Shown: positions 10,267 to 18,857, counted from the first letter of the stretch. The stretch is 64,000 bases of DNA from a bacterium (GCA_020444475.1 JAHLKV010000003.1:553384-617383), one strand, 5' to 3'. The notes: a model not told the origin generated them from the sequence alone. Program-made: numbers and translations.

Positions 10267-11397
10267 CTACCCCACCAACCCTTCTATCACCTGCTCCCAG
10301 CCTTCGCATTGGGCGAAGTGGGAGTATTTCAGGCGCGAGTCGGTGAGCGCTTCGCGCGCGGCCTCTTCGGCGAACGACGGGTCGGCGATAAAGCGGGTCA
10401 TGCAGTCGGCGAGTTCTGAGTCGTTGTGCGGTTCGTACAAAAGCCCATTGCGGCCGTGGTCGAGCTGCGAGATCGTCCCCCCCGCGCGCGTGCCGATGGT
10501 CGGCAGCCCCGACGCAAACGCTTCGACCACCACCATACCCGCCGTCTCGGACTCCGACGGCAGGATGAACTGGTCGAGCGAGGCATAGGCGTACTCCGGC
10601 TCTTTCTGGTGCGGACGAAAATGAACGAAGTCGCTCAGATTTCGTTCGTCAACCAGCGCGCGGAGTTCTTCGGCATAACCGGTTTCCTCGTGGCGCGTCT
10701 TATCCCCTATCAAAGCGAGATGAACCCTGTGGCCGTTTTCGTGCAGTCTTCCCAAGGCGCGGATGGCGGTGTCCTGGCATTTCTTGCGGTCGAGCCGTCC
10801 GATCACGCCGGCGATGTAGGCATCGGGCGGGAGGTCGAGTCGTTCACGGGCGGTTAGTTTGTCGGGCTTGAAGTCCTGGAAACGGTCGAGTTCGATTCCG
10901 CGCGGGATGATGTGGATTTTCTCTTTCGGGACGACCGTCTTTTCCTGCACGCGGTCGGCGAGCCATTGCACGGGGGTGATCCAGGCATCGAAATGTCCGT
11001 ACTCCCAGGCGTGGAACATGTCTTTTTTGTCGGCGCCGATGTGCATATGTTGCGAGTAGATGATCTTGAAGAACTTGCGCGCGGTGATCTTGGCGAGGAC
11101 ACCGAGGAACATGTCTTTGCTCTGGTGGAGCGAGAGGATGCGGACGTTGTCCTCGCGGATATGGCTCGCCAGGCGGCGGGCGTTGACGACATCGCCGTAC
11201 TTGAAGTCGGACTTGACGGCGCGCTTTTTGACTTCGAACTCATCGGCATGAGCGTAGATCATCGACTCCGGGTGGGCGTAGACGACCGTATCCCAGCCCC
11301 GGTAGCGCATCCACTTGAGGAAGCGGAGGACGTTCATCTCCAGACCGCCCCAGGAGCGGGAGGAGCAGTAAGAGCCGATGGCGAAGTCGTGTTGCAT
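10267..11397 (-). CDS. Glycosyltransferase family 4
   Basis: GSYCSSRSWGGLEMNV N-terminus; VIGRLDRKKCQDTAIRAL, FILPSESETAGMVVVEAFASGLPTIGTRAGGT (GT4 E-x7-E motif). Confidence 0.85.
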   Translation of the reverse strand: MQHDFAIGSYCSSRSWGGLEMNVLRFLKWMRYRGWDTVVYAHPESMIYAHADEFEVKKRAVKSDFKYGDVVNARRLASHIREDNVRILSLHQSKDMFLGVLAKITARKFFKIIYSQHMHIGADKKDMFHAWEYGHFDAWITPVQWLADRVQEKTVVPKEKIHIIPRGIELDRFQDFKPDKLTARERLDLPPDAYIAGVIGRLDRKKCQDTAIRALGRLHENGHRVHLALIGDKTRHEETGYAEELRALVDERNLSDFVHFRPHQKEPEYAYASLDQFILPSESETAGMVVVEAFASGLPTIGTRAGGTISQLDHGRNGLLYEPHNDSELADCMTRFIADPSFAEEAAREALTDSRLKYSHFAQCEGWEQVIEGLVG

Positions 11398-11452
11398 GGG
11401 ACAATATAGTTCGGTCTGGGACGGCTGAGCAACTTTTTAGAGGAGTGTGGAA

Positions 11453-11626
11453 ATGCCGGAGACAGGACTGCGGTTTGTCGATCGGGATGACCTGAGCCCG
11501 ATCTGCCCGCACTGCGAAAAGTATCTCGATGAGATCTATGTCAAACGCAGAGGCATCGCGGGCAGTGACGCCTCGGTGCACTACTGTCCGTTTTGTCTGA
11601 AAGTACTGTCGATCCTGCCGGGTTAG
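11453..11626 (+). CDS. Small zinc-ribbon protein (57 aa), not in the supplied ORF track
   Basis: MPETGLRFVDRDDLSPICPHCEKYLDEIYVKRRGIAGSDASVHYCPFCLKVLSILPG; paired CPHC/CPFC knuckles; upstream agaggag SD. Confidence 0.75.
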   Translation: MPETGLRFVDRDDLSPICPHCEKYLDEIYVKRRGIAGSDASVHYCPFCLKVLSILPG

Positions 11627-12411
11627 CCTTTCGCCCGGGGCCGGTGCTTGACCGGCAGCGGTTCGCAGTGACGGTTGATCTCGTCGATTGCCTCCTGGGT
11701 GTTGACGATGCGCGTGTAGCGCGCTTTGAGCGTGGCGATCGTGAAGTCGTGCAATTCCGCGGTCACCGACGCGCAGGCATCGTCGACAGTGGTCACCAGA
11801 AAGCCGAGATCGCAGGCGTCGCGGACAGTGGTTGAAACACACTCGTTGGTGTAGACGCCGGTCACGAACAGTGAGTCTATGTCGAGGTTTTTCAGGACAT
11901 AGAAGAGGTTGGTCGAGGTGAAGACGCCGGATGAGGTTTTGTTCATGACAATCTCATCGCCGACCGGCGCAACTTCTTCGATAAACTCAGCTTCTTTGGA
12001 GCCGGGAGTTGCGAGCAGGTTGAGCATCTTGTGACCGTTGCCGCGGTCGCGCCCGTCCTGGGTGAGCGATTGGATCCGCACGTGGATGACTTCGAGTCCG
12101 TTCTCCCGAAAACAATCCTGCAGCCGTCGGACGTTGGGAAAGACGGTGTTTTTCAATACGCTGAAGTAATACTCCTGGGCCTCCACGGGGACATCGGCAT
12201 TATCCTCGGCGAACACCCCCCACCCGGGGGCAGCATCGAGATACTGCATGTCGATACAGAGCAGGGCGGTATTTCGGGCGCGAAGGGCCTCCACCCGCTC
12301 GGGGGCTTCGATAATCGATTCGTGGTAGGTTTGCTCGAGCGGATCGACATTGATATACTCCGGATCCAGCTCCTTGATGATGTCGTGTCGCTTTCTCGGT
12401 TTTTTGCTCAC
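11623..12411 (-). CDS. Isochorismatase-like cysteine hydrolase
   Basis: ALLCIDMQYLD...VMNKTSSGVFTSTNLFYVLKNLDIDSLFVTGVYTNECVSTTVRDACDLGF; likely GTG start at 12411 (VSKKPRKRHD), close to the upstream gene stop. Confidence 0.85.
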   Translation of the reverse strand: MSKKPRKRHDIIKELDPEYINVDPLEQTYHESIIEAPERVEALRARNTALLCIDMQYLDAAPGWGVFAEDNADVPVEAQEYYFSVLKNTVFPNVRRLQDCFRENGLEVIHVRIQSLTQDGRDRGNGHKMLNLLATPGSKEAEFIEEVAPVGDEIVMNKTSSGVFTSTNLFYVLKNLDIDSLFVTGVYTNECVSTTVRDACDLGFLVTTVDDACASVTAELHDFTIATLKARYTRIVNTQEAIDEINRHCEPLPVKHRPRAKG

Positions 12412-12413
12412 GG

Positions 12414-13670
12414 TTATTCGGCCTCGGCTATGGTCAACAGCGATTGCAGCGCCAGGTTGGCGCCGGTTTCTATATCTTCCCAGTGGGTCCATTCGGCCGG
12501 AGAGTGAGAACGGCCGTCCTTGCTCGGGACGAAAATCATGCCGACACGGGTGAAGTGGGACAGTATCTGGGCGTCGTGTACCGCACCGGACGGCATCTCA
12601 TGATACGGCAGGTCCATCTGTTCGGCGGCGCGCTTGATGGTATTGTATATCTCCGGATGGCATGGTGAGGGTTCCAGCTCGCTGAGGATGTCGAATTCGA
12701 ACATGAGATTGCGCCGCCGGGCGATTGCCGAGAGGGCTTTGCGAAAGGCGAGAGCCAGTTCGGCGAGGATGTCGACATTGGGGTCGCGCACGTCAAGCGA
12801 GAACTCTACTTCACCGGGTACGGTGTTGGCGGTACCGGGGAAGAGATCGATCTTACCGATAGTCGCAACCGAGTTGTCGGAGCCGTTTTCTTCGAGGATG
12901 CGCGGTATCTCGGTGGAGAATTCGGAAAGCCCACCGAGGGCGTCAGTGCGCATGTTCATCGGTGTCGTGCCGGCGTGGTCGGCCTTGCCCTTCAGTCGAA
13001 TAAACCACTTGAACAGGCCGGTGAAGCCGGTGACCAGTCCGATGCTGCAGTGAAGATTGTCAAGGACCGGACCCTGCTCGATATGGACTTCGAGATAGGC
13101 GTGGACGCTGTCGGGCGATCGACGGGCCTGCAGGGCCTCCATCGGATCGAGCCCGTGCTGCTGCATGACCTCGGAGAGGTAAATGCCGTTGAGATCGACC
13201 GCCGTGTAGATCCCTTCGGGGTTGAGCTCACCGCACAACGCCTGGGAGCCGAACGGTCCGCCGAACCGGCCTTCCTCGTCGGAGAACGCGACCAGTTCCA
13301 GCGGATAACGGGTGGTGATGCCTTCCTCGTGGATTCGCCTCAGACATTCCAGTCCGACCAGCACGCCGAGGGCGCCGTCGAGGTGTCCGCCGGCCGGGAC
13401 GGTGTCGAGATGGGAGCCAATTATGACAGTGGGCTGGTCGGAGTCAGGGTCGGTGCGGGCAAAAACATTGGCGGCGCCGTCGCGGTAGTAGTGAAGCTCG
13501 GTCGATTCTATTTGATCCCGAAGCCAGTCACGACCTTCCATGTCTTCGTCGGTGAAGGCCATGCGGTAGATACCGTGGTCTTCGTGTCGGCCGACGGCGG
13601 CCAGCTGTTGGATGTCGTCGCGAAGGCGGTCGAAGTTTACGGTCAGGTTCCGAGTGGTCGTCTGCGGCAT
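12414..13670 (-). CDS. M20-family Zn-dependent hydrolase (N-carbamoyl-L-amino acid hydrolase / allantoate amidohydrolase-like)
   Basis: IGSHLDTVPAGGHLDGALGVLVGLECLRRI, FSDEEGRFGGPFGSQALCGEL, HIEQGPVLDN, PSGAVHDAQ; ATG at 13670 after an aaggagcac SD-like sequence. Confidence 0.88.
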   Translation of the reverse strand: MPQTTTRNLTVNFDRLRDDIQQLAAVGRHEDHGIYRMAFTDEDMEGRDWLRDQIESTELHYYRDGAANVFARTDPDSDQPTVIIGSHLDTVPAGGHLDGALGVLVGLECLRRIHEEGITTRYPLELVAFSDEEGRFGGPFGSQALCGELNPEGIYTAVDLNGIYLSEVMQQHGLDPMEALQARRSPDSVHAYLEVHIEQGPVLDNLHCSIGLVTGFTGLFKWFIRLKGKADHAGTTPMNMRTDALGGLSEFSTEIPRILEENGSDNSVATIGKIDLFPGTANTVPGEVEFSLDVRDPNVDILAELALAFRKALSAIARRRNLMFEFDILSELEPSPCHPEIYNTIKRAAEQMDLPYHEMPSGAVHDAQILSHFTRVGMIFVPSKDGRSHSPAEWTHWEDIETGANLALQSLLTIAEAE

Positions 13671-13943
13671 CGTGCTCCTTTCAGCAATCAGTATAGCCCT
13701 TATATATAGCTGTCGACCGAGTCGGGGAAAAGTTCGGAGATCGGGGCGACAGTCTTTGGGGTGAGCGTACGATTCATAACGGGCAGTACATCTATATATG
13801 TACAGAAGGCGGCCGGTCGCAAGCAATTCTACCGGAGGGGGTAGACGGGGCCGTTGATGTCTGGCGTAACGTATGATGCAATATATGGTTACAGGACCGT
13901 GACGGTTTTGGGAGATTTTTGGCAGTTGAGCTTAAGATTGCAC

Positions 13944-13972
13944 TTGACGCGCCGATAGAATAATAGCATATT
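13944..13972 (+). promoter_or_regulatory. Putative promoter of the Rrf2 regulator gene
   Basis: TTGACG-N17-CATATT upstream of the start at 13996. Confidence 0.5.
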
Positions 13973-13973
13973 G

Positions 13974-13983
13974 ACATGCGATT
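13974..13983 (+). promoter_or_regulatory. Shared motif ACATGCGATT, copy 1 (candidate Rrf2 operator)
   Basis: Same 10-mer recurs at 14442-14451 upstream of the hemerythrin gene; lies just 3' of the -10 box. Confidence 0.35.
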
Positions 13984-13995
13984 ACAGGAGATGAG

Positions 13996-14409
13996 ATGAT
14001 TTCGAAAACGAGCATCAATGCAGCCAAAGCCCTTGCCGTACTGGCTTCGCTTCCCGACCAGGAGTACGCCGGAGCCAGCTCGATCGCCCGGGAGATCGGG
14101 GCGCCGCAGAACTATCTGGGCAAGCTGCTGAAGGTGTTGGCCGGCGAGGGGTTGCTGGTGTCGCAGAAGGGATTTGGGGGCGGGTTTCGACTGGCCCGGC
14201 CAGCCTCGGAGATTTCGCTGTATGATGTTGTTGAGCCAATCGACAAGGTAAGTCGATGGGGGAATTGCTTTTTGGGGAACGGCACGTGCAATGAGAAGGA
14301 GCCATGCGCGGTTCATGGACGATGGAAGCATATTCGAAGGGAGTATTTGGGATTTCTCCGGGACACGAGTGTCGCCGACCTGGCGCGAAAGCAGGTATCG
14401 CTGCCCTGA
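13996..14409 (+). CDS. Rrf2 family transcriptional regulator (NsrR/IscR-like, three Cys)
   Basis: KTSINAAKALAVLASLPDQEYAGASSIAREIGAPQNYLGKLLKVLAGEGLLVSQKGFGGGFRLARPASEISLYDVVEPID wHTH; CFLGNGTCNEKEPC cluster-type cysteines. Confidence 0.9.
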   Translation: MISKTSINAAKALAVLASLPDQEYAGASSIAREIGAPQNYLGKLLKVLAGEGLLVSQKGFGGGFRLARPASEISLYDVVEPIDKVSRWGNCFLGNGTCNEKEPCAVHGRWKHIRREYLGFLRDTSVADLARKQVSLP

Positions 14410-14441
14410 GAGCTTTTTATTTGACAGATAATACGACAAGC

Positions 14442-14451
14442 ACATGCGATT
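14442..14451 (+). promoter_or_regulatory. Shared motif ACATGCGATT, copy 2
   Basis: Downstream of a GATAAT (-10-like) box at 14427-14432 in the hemerythrin gene leader. Confidence 0.35.
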
Positions 14452-14477
14452 CTACACATAAGAAGCAGGAGTTTACT

Positions 14478-15098
14478 ATGGAACCAACAGCCATTCTTTC
14501 AAACGAGCACCGGGTTATTGAGGTCGTTCTTGACTGCCTCGAACAGATTGCCGGACAAGCGGTGAAAACCGGAAAGCTCGACCGTGACTCGGCCGAACAG
14601 GCAGTTGATTTCTTCCGGACATTCGCCGACGGTTGCCATCACGGCAAAGAGGAAAAACACCTCTTCCCTGCCATGGTTGCCAAGGGGGTCCCTGAGCGGG
14701 GAGGTCCGGTCGGGGTGATGCTGGCTGAGCATGAACAGGGTCGGGGGTATATCCGGACTATGAGTGATCAGATCGCGTCGGCGGCCGAGGGGGACGCTGA
14801 GGCGATCGATATGTTCGCGGGCGCGGCGAACGCCTATGTGGCGATGCTTCGGGCGCACATCATGAAGGAGGACCAGGTGCTTTTTCCGCTGGCTGACCGG
14901 ATGATGACGGACGAAGACGAGCGCTCGCTGATGGCGGCGTATGACCATGTTGAGCATCATCACATGGGTGAAGGGACACACGAGCGTTATCTGGAGATTG
15001 CCGGTCGTCTTGCGGAGAAATACGGGGTGAAGACGGATGCTCTGAAGTCGGCCCATGCCGGGGGCGGCTGCGGCTGCCATCACGCAAAGAAGGATTGA
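14478..15098 (+). CDS. Hemerythrin HHE-domain protein with Cys/His-rich C-terminal tail
   Basis: LSNEHRVIEVVLDCLEQI, DGCHHGKEEKHLFPAM, AEHEQGRGYIRTM, HIMKEDQVLFPLADRMM; tail HAGGGCGCHHAKKD. Confidence 0.88.
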   Translation: MEPTAILSNEHRVIEVVLDCLEQIAGQAVKTGKLDRDSAEQAVDFFRTFADGCHHGKEEKHLFPAMVAKGVPERGGPVGVMLAEHEQGRGYIRTMSDQIASAAEGDAEAIDMFAGAANAYVAMLRAHIMKEDQVLFPLADRMMTDEDERSLMAAYDHVEHHHMGEGTHERYLEIAGRLAEKYGVKTDALKSAHAGGGCGCHHAKKD

Positions 15099-15150
15099 TT
15101 TGGTCTCGTATAAACCATGAGCGTAATGCAGAGACCATAAGGAGTAACCT

Positions 15151-17427
15151 ATGAAGAAGCTGTGGTTGGGGTTCTGGGCCGTGGTGATCATCTCGTTTGG
15201 CGTTCTCGGCTGGTCTGGAATCAAAATATACCAGGAAAAGCCGCCCATACCGGAGCAAGTGGTGACCAGTGACGGCGTGCAGATGATCCCGCCCGGTGAG
15301 GTGGTCGCCGGGCAGCAGGTGTGGCGTGCCATGGGTGGGATGCAACTTGGTTCGGTGTGGGGTCACGGAAGTTATGTTGCCCCGGACTGGACGGCGGACT
15401 ATCTGCACCGGGAGTGTGTGTTTATTCTCGAGCGGTGGTCCAACGAAGAATTCGGGACAAGCTACGAATCGCTCGCCAGTGAGCGGCGGGCCGCGTTGGC
15501 GGCGCGCCTGCAGGATATGATGCGGACCAATACCTATGATTCGCAGAATGAATCGATCACGCTGGCGCCTATTCGTGCCGAGGCTTTCGAAGCCAACGTG
15601 CAGTATTACTCGAAGCTTTTCACGGAAGGTCACGAAGAATATGCCATCCCGGCGAACACGCTGACCGACGAAACGAAACTTCGGCAGCTCGTGACGTTCT
15701 ATTTCTGGAGTTCGTGGGCAGCGTCGACCGACCGTCCGGGCGAGACCAACATGTCCTACACCAGCAACTGGCCGCATGAGCCACTGGTAGGAAACCAACC
15801 GACCTCGGACGCCATCATCTGGACGGGGTTTAGTATCATCATGCTGCTGGCGGGGATCGGGTTGTTGGTCTGGTATCACGCCTCGCGCGGCCATGAGCCG
15901 GTCGCGGAGCGTGTCCCCGAAACCGATCCGTTGCTGGACTACAAAGTGACGCCGTCGCAGAGGGCAGTGGTGAAGTTCTTCTGGGTGGTCTCAGGTCTGT
16001 TTATGCTCCAGATCATCATGGGAGTGATCACCGCGCATTATGGGGTTGAAGGGCATGGTTTCTACGGCATACCGATCGCCGAAATCCTTCCCTATTCAGT
16101 CACGCGGACCTGGCATACGCAATTGGGGATATTCTGGATCGCGACAGCGTGGCTGGCGGCCGGTTTGTATATCGGCCCGGCGGTCAGCGGGATCGAACCG
16201 AAAGGCCAGAAGCTGGGGGTAAATGTCCTGTTCAGCGCCCTGCTGGTGGTAGTGCTGGGATCGATGGCCGGCGAGTGGCTGAGCGTAAAGGGATACCTGA
16301 CCGGCGACAACTGGTTCTGGTTTGGCCACCAGGGGTATGAGTATATCGATCTCGGTCGGGTGTGGCAGACCGGGTTGTTGATCGGATTGGGCTTGTGGCT
16401 TTTCCTTGTGGGGCGGTGTATTATCGCGGCGATCAAGCAGGGGGGCGCGCAGAAGCCGTTGATGACGATGTTTCTGATTTCGGCGGTGGCGATCGGCGCG
16501 TTTTACATGGCCGGCTTTATGTATGGTAAATCAACTCATCTGGCGCTGGCCGAATACTGGCGCTGGTGGGTGGTGCATCTGTGGGTGGAAGGATTCTTCG
16601 AAGTGTTCGCCACCGTGGTGATCGCATTCCTGTTTGCACGGCTGCAGTTGATTCGACTCTCGACGGCCAATATGTCGGTGTTGTTTTCGACGACGATCTT
16701 TCTGACGGGCGGGATAATCGGCACCCTGCATCACTTGTATTTCTCTGGCACGCCGACCGTGGTGATGGCACTGGGGGCGGTGTTTAGTGCGCTCGAGGTG
16801 GTCCCGCTGACTATTATCGGGTTCGAGGCCTGGGATAACATCCGGATTGCCCGCTCGACACCGTGGGTGCAGCGCTACAAGTGGCCAATCTACTTTTTTG
16901 TTGCCGTGGCGTTCTGGAACATGGTCGGCGCCGGGTTATTCGGATTTATGATAAATCCGCCGATCGCGCTCTATTATATGCAAGGTCTGAACACCACCCC
17001 GGTGCACGCCCATACCGCCCTGTTTGGGGTGTACGGGATGCTCGGTATCGGGCTGATGTTGTTCTGCCTCCGGGTGTTGTATGTGAGAAGTGACTGGAAG
17101 GATTCGATTCTGAAGTTTTCCTTCTGGACGATCAACGTCGGGCTGCTCGCCATGGTGGTTTTGAGCCTGCTGCCGATCGGATTCATCCAGACGTGGGCTT
17201 CGGTGGAGCACGGCTACTGGTTTGCGCGCTCGGCGGAGCTGCTTTACTCCGATACCATGACCGTATTTAAGTGGCTTCGGGCGCCCGGTGACACCCTCTT
17301 TGCGATTGGGGCGCTGGTGCTTGGGCTGTTTGTGTTTGGGTTAGCGACCGGACATTCGCTCCTGAAAAGGCCGCCGCACACTCCGGCGCCAGGTGAAAAG
17401 GCACCGGAGCCAATAGCGCGGAGTTGA
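15151..17427 (+). CDS. norZ: Quinol-dependent nitric oxide reductase (qNor, NorZ type)
   Basis: 758 aa single-subunit; N-terminal periplasmic region GQQVWRAMGGMQLGSVWGHGSYVAPDWTADYLHRE; HLWVEGFFEVFATVV, GTLHHLYFSGTP, HAHTALFGVYGMLGIGLMLF haem-copper NOR motifs. Confidence 0.92.
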   Translation: MKKLWLGFWAVVIISFGVLGWSGIKIYQEKPPIPEQVVTSDGVQMIPPGEVVAGQQVWRAMGGMQLGSVWGHGSYVAPDWTADYLHRECVFILERWSNEEFGTSYESLASERRAALAARLQDMMRTNTYDSQNESITLAPIRAEAFEANVQYYSKLFTEGHEEYAIPANTLTDETKLRQLVTFYFWSSWAASTDRPGETNMSYTSNWPHEPLVGNQPTSDAIIWTGFSIIMLLAGIGLLVWYHASRGHEPVAERVPETDPLLDYKVTPSQRAVVKFFWVVSGLFMLQIIMGVITAHYGVEGHGFYGIPIAEILPYSVTRTWHTQLGIFWIATAWLAAGLYIGPAVSGIEPKGQKLGVNVLFSALLVVVLGSMAGEWLSVKGYLTGDNWFWFGHQGYEYIDLGRVWQTGLLIGLGLWLFLVGRCIIAAIKQGGAQKPLMTMFLISAVAIGAFYMAGFMYGKSTHLALAEYWRWWVVHLWVEGFFEVFATVVIAFLFARLQLIRLSTANMSVLFSTTIFLTGGIIGTLHHLYFSGTPTVVMALGAVFSALEVVPLTIIGFEAWDNIRIARSTPWVQRYKWPIYFFVAVAFWNMVGAGLFGFMINPPIALYYMQGLNTTPVHAHTALFGVYGMLGIGLMLFCLRVLYVRSDWKDSILKFSFWTINVGLLAMVVLSLLPIGFIQTWASVEHGYWFARSAELLYSDTMTVFKWLRAPGDTLFAIGALVLGLFVFGLATGHSLLKRPPHTPAPGEKAPEPIARS

Positions 17428-17454
17428 ACCCCTTAATCGCTATCCCGATCTCTC

Positions 17455-17490
17455 AGAGGCCCCCGTGAGACTTTTCTCCCGGGGGCCTCT
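17455..17490 (+). terminator. Strong hairpin downstream of qNor
   Basis: AGAGGCCCCCG / CGGGGGCCTCT 11-bp perfect arms with internal GAGA/TCTC extension. Confidence 0.75.
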
Positions 17491-17635
17491 CCCTTGCCGG
17501 CTCCCGGCCGCCTTCGATCAGCTCCCAAACAACGGCTTGTAGGCATTGTGGTACTGCAGGTTAGGCGGTCGCCGCCGGCAGCGGGGAGCCCCCCAAAAAA
17601 ATATTCCAAAAAACGATAAAAATCGCGGAAACTTC

Positions 17636-17664
17636 TTGACTGTTTAGTCGTTTCTGACGATATA
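17636..17664 (+). promoter_or_regulatory. Putative promoter of the TetR-led operon
   Basis: TTGACT-N17-GATATA, overlapped by the palindrome at 17644-17679. Confidence 0.5.
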
Positions 17665-17679
17665 GTCGAAAATGACTAA
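17644..17679. promoter_or_regulatory. 36-bp nested palindrome, candidate TetR operator
   Basis: TTAGTCGTTTCTGACGATATAGTCGAAAATGACTAA; outer TTAGTC/GACTAA and inner GAC-N-ATAT-N-GTC both perfect and centred on ATAT. Confidence 0.7.
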
Positions 17680-17689
17680 GGAGTCGGAT

Positions 17690-18397
17690 ATGATTGGGAC
17701 AGCCATAGAGCAACCGATGAAATCGGACGGCAATCCGGCCAAGGCGGCCCGGACACGGCAGCAGCGTCGAACCGGGGTAACCCGACAGAAGTTGATTGAA
17801 GCTGCCAAGTCGGTGTTTGCCGAGCGGGGTCTGGATTTGACCACCATCGACGACATCACGGAGCGGGCCGATGTCGGCAAAGGGACTTTCTACTATCATT
17901 TTAAGAGCAAGGAAGGTCTGATCCGGTTGATGATGCGGGAGATGCTGGCGGAGTTGGTCGCGGCTATAAACAAGCGGTGTGCGGGCATAGAAGACTTGCC
18001 GACGCTGCTTGATCGGATAATAGGGGCGCATATCGAGTTTTTCGCCAACCGCTGGGAGGACTATGTCCTGTATTTCCAGGGTCGTGCGGACCTGACGCTT
18101 CAGGAAGGCTATCAGGGGCTCGAGACGCCGTTCGTGAATTACTTGGAGTCGATCGAAGAGTTGCTGGACGCCGTGATCAAGCGTCGTCTGGCCGATCTGG
18201 AACTTCGCCGAATCGCCTGTGCGGTGGCCGGTTTCGTAAGTGGTTATTACTCGTTTGCGGTGATAGCTACTGACAACGATACGGTCGACGACACGCTTCG
18301 CTCTCTGCGGGGAGCGTTGGTAGCGAGCCTGGCCCGTTTCATTAACGAGTCGGTCTCATCGGGCGAGAAGGATGGTTCCGAACGAGTAGCATGGTAA
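17690..18397 (+). CDS. TetR/AcrR family transcriptional regulator
   Basis: TRQKLIEAAKSVFAERGLDLTTIDDITERADVGKGTFYYHFKSKEGL HTH. ATG at 17690 preferred over 17672 because aaggag SD lies at 17678-17683. Confidence 0.88.
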   Translation: MIGTAIEQPMKSDGNPAKAARTRQQRRTGVTRQKLIEAAKSVFAERGLDLTTIDDITERADVGKGTFYYHFKSKEGLIRLMMREMLAELVAAINKRCAGIEDLPTLLDRIIGAHIEFFANRWEDYVLYFQGRADLTLQEGYQGLETPFVNYLESIEELLDAVIKRRLADLELRRIACAVAGFVSGYYSFAVIATDNDTVDDTLRSLRGALVASLARFINESVSSGEKDGSERVAW

Positions 18398-18462
18398 CAA
18401 GAAAACCGCCACGGCGCCGGGAAGCGCACGATCGGAAGAAACTACTAAGCCCAGAGGGAACA

Positions 18463-18852
18463 GTGAACACACTCACTATCAAGGAACAGGCAGTCGAGCA
18501 GGCTGTCTGGGGCATTGCCTGCAGTTTCGACATTTACAACTGCGATCCGGGCACCATACGCGATGCCGATGCGATCAAGCGGTTCGTCAAGGAATTGTGC
18601 GATCTTATCGAGATGAAACGTTATGGTGACACGACGGTGGTTCATTTCGGAGAGGACGAGAAGGTAGCGGGATATTCGATGACTCAGTTGATCGAGACCT
18701 CGCTGATCTCGGCGCATTTCGCGAATCTCACGAACACCACCTATCTCGATGTGTTCAGTTGCAAACCGTACGATCCGGCCGTGGTTGAGGAATTCGCCCG
18801 GAAGTTCTTCGGCGGTACGCATGTAACCACCAACGTGAACTTGAGGCACTAA
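18463..18852 (+). CDS. SpeD-like pyruvoyl-dependent decarboxylase (AdoMetDC family)
   Basis: ETSLISAHFANLTNTTYLDVFSC: Ser-x4-His-x14-Cys spacing matches Ser63/His68/Cys83 of the T. maritima-type AdoMetDC; GTG start with agaggg SD. Confidence 0.7.
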   Translation: MNTLTIKEQAVEQAVWGIACSFDIYNCDPGTIRDADAIKRFVKELCDLIEMKRYGDTTVVHFGEDEKVAGYSMTQLIETSLISAHFANLTNTTYLDVFSCKPYDPAVVEEFARKFFGGTHVTTNVNLRH

Positions 18853-18857
18853 GTACG

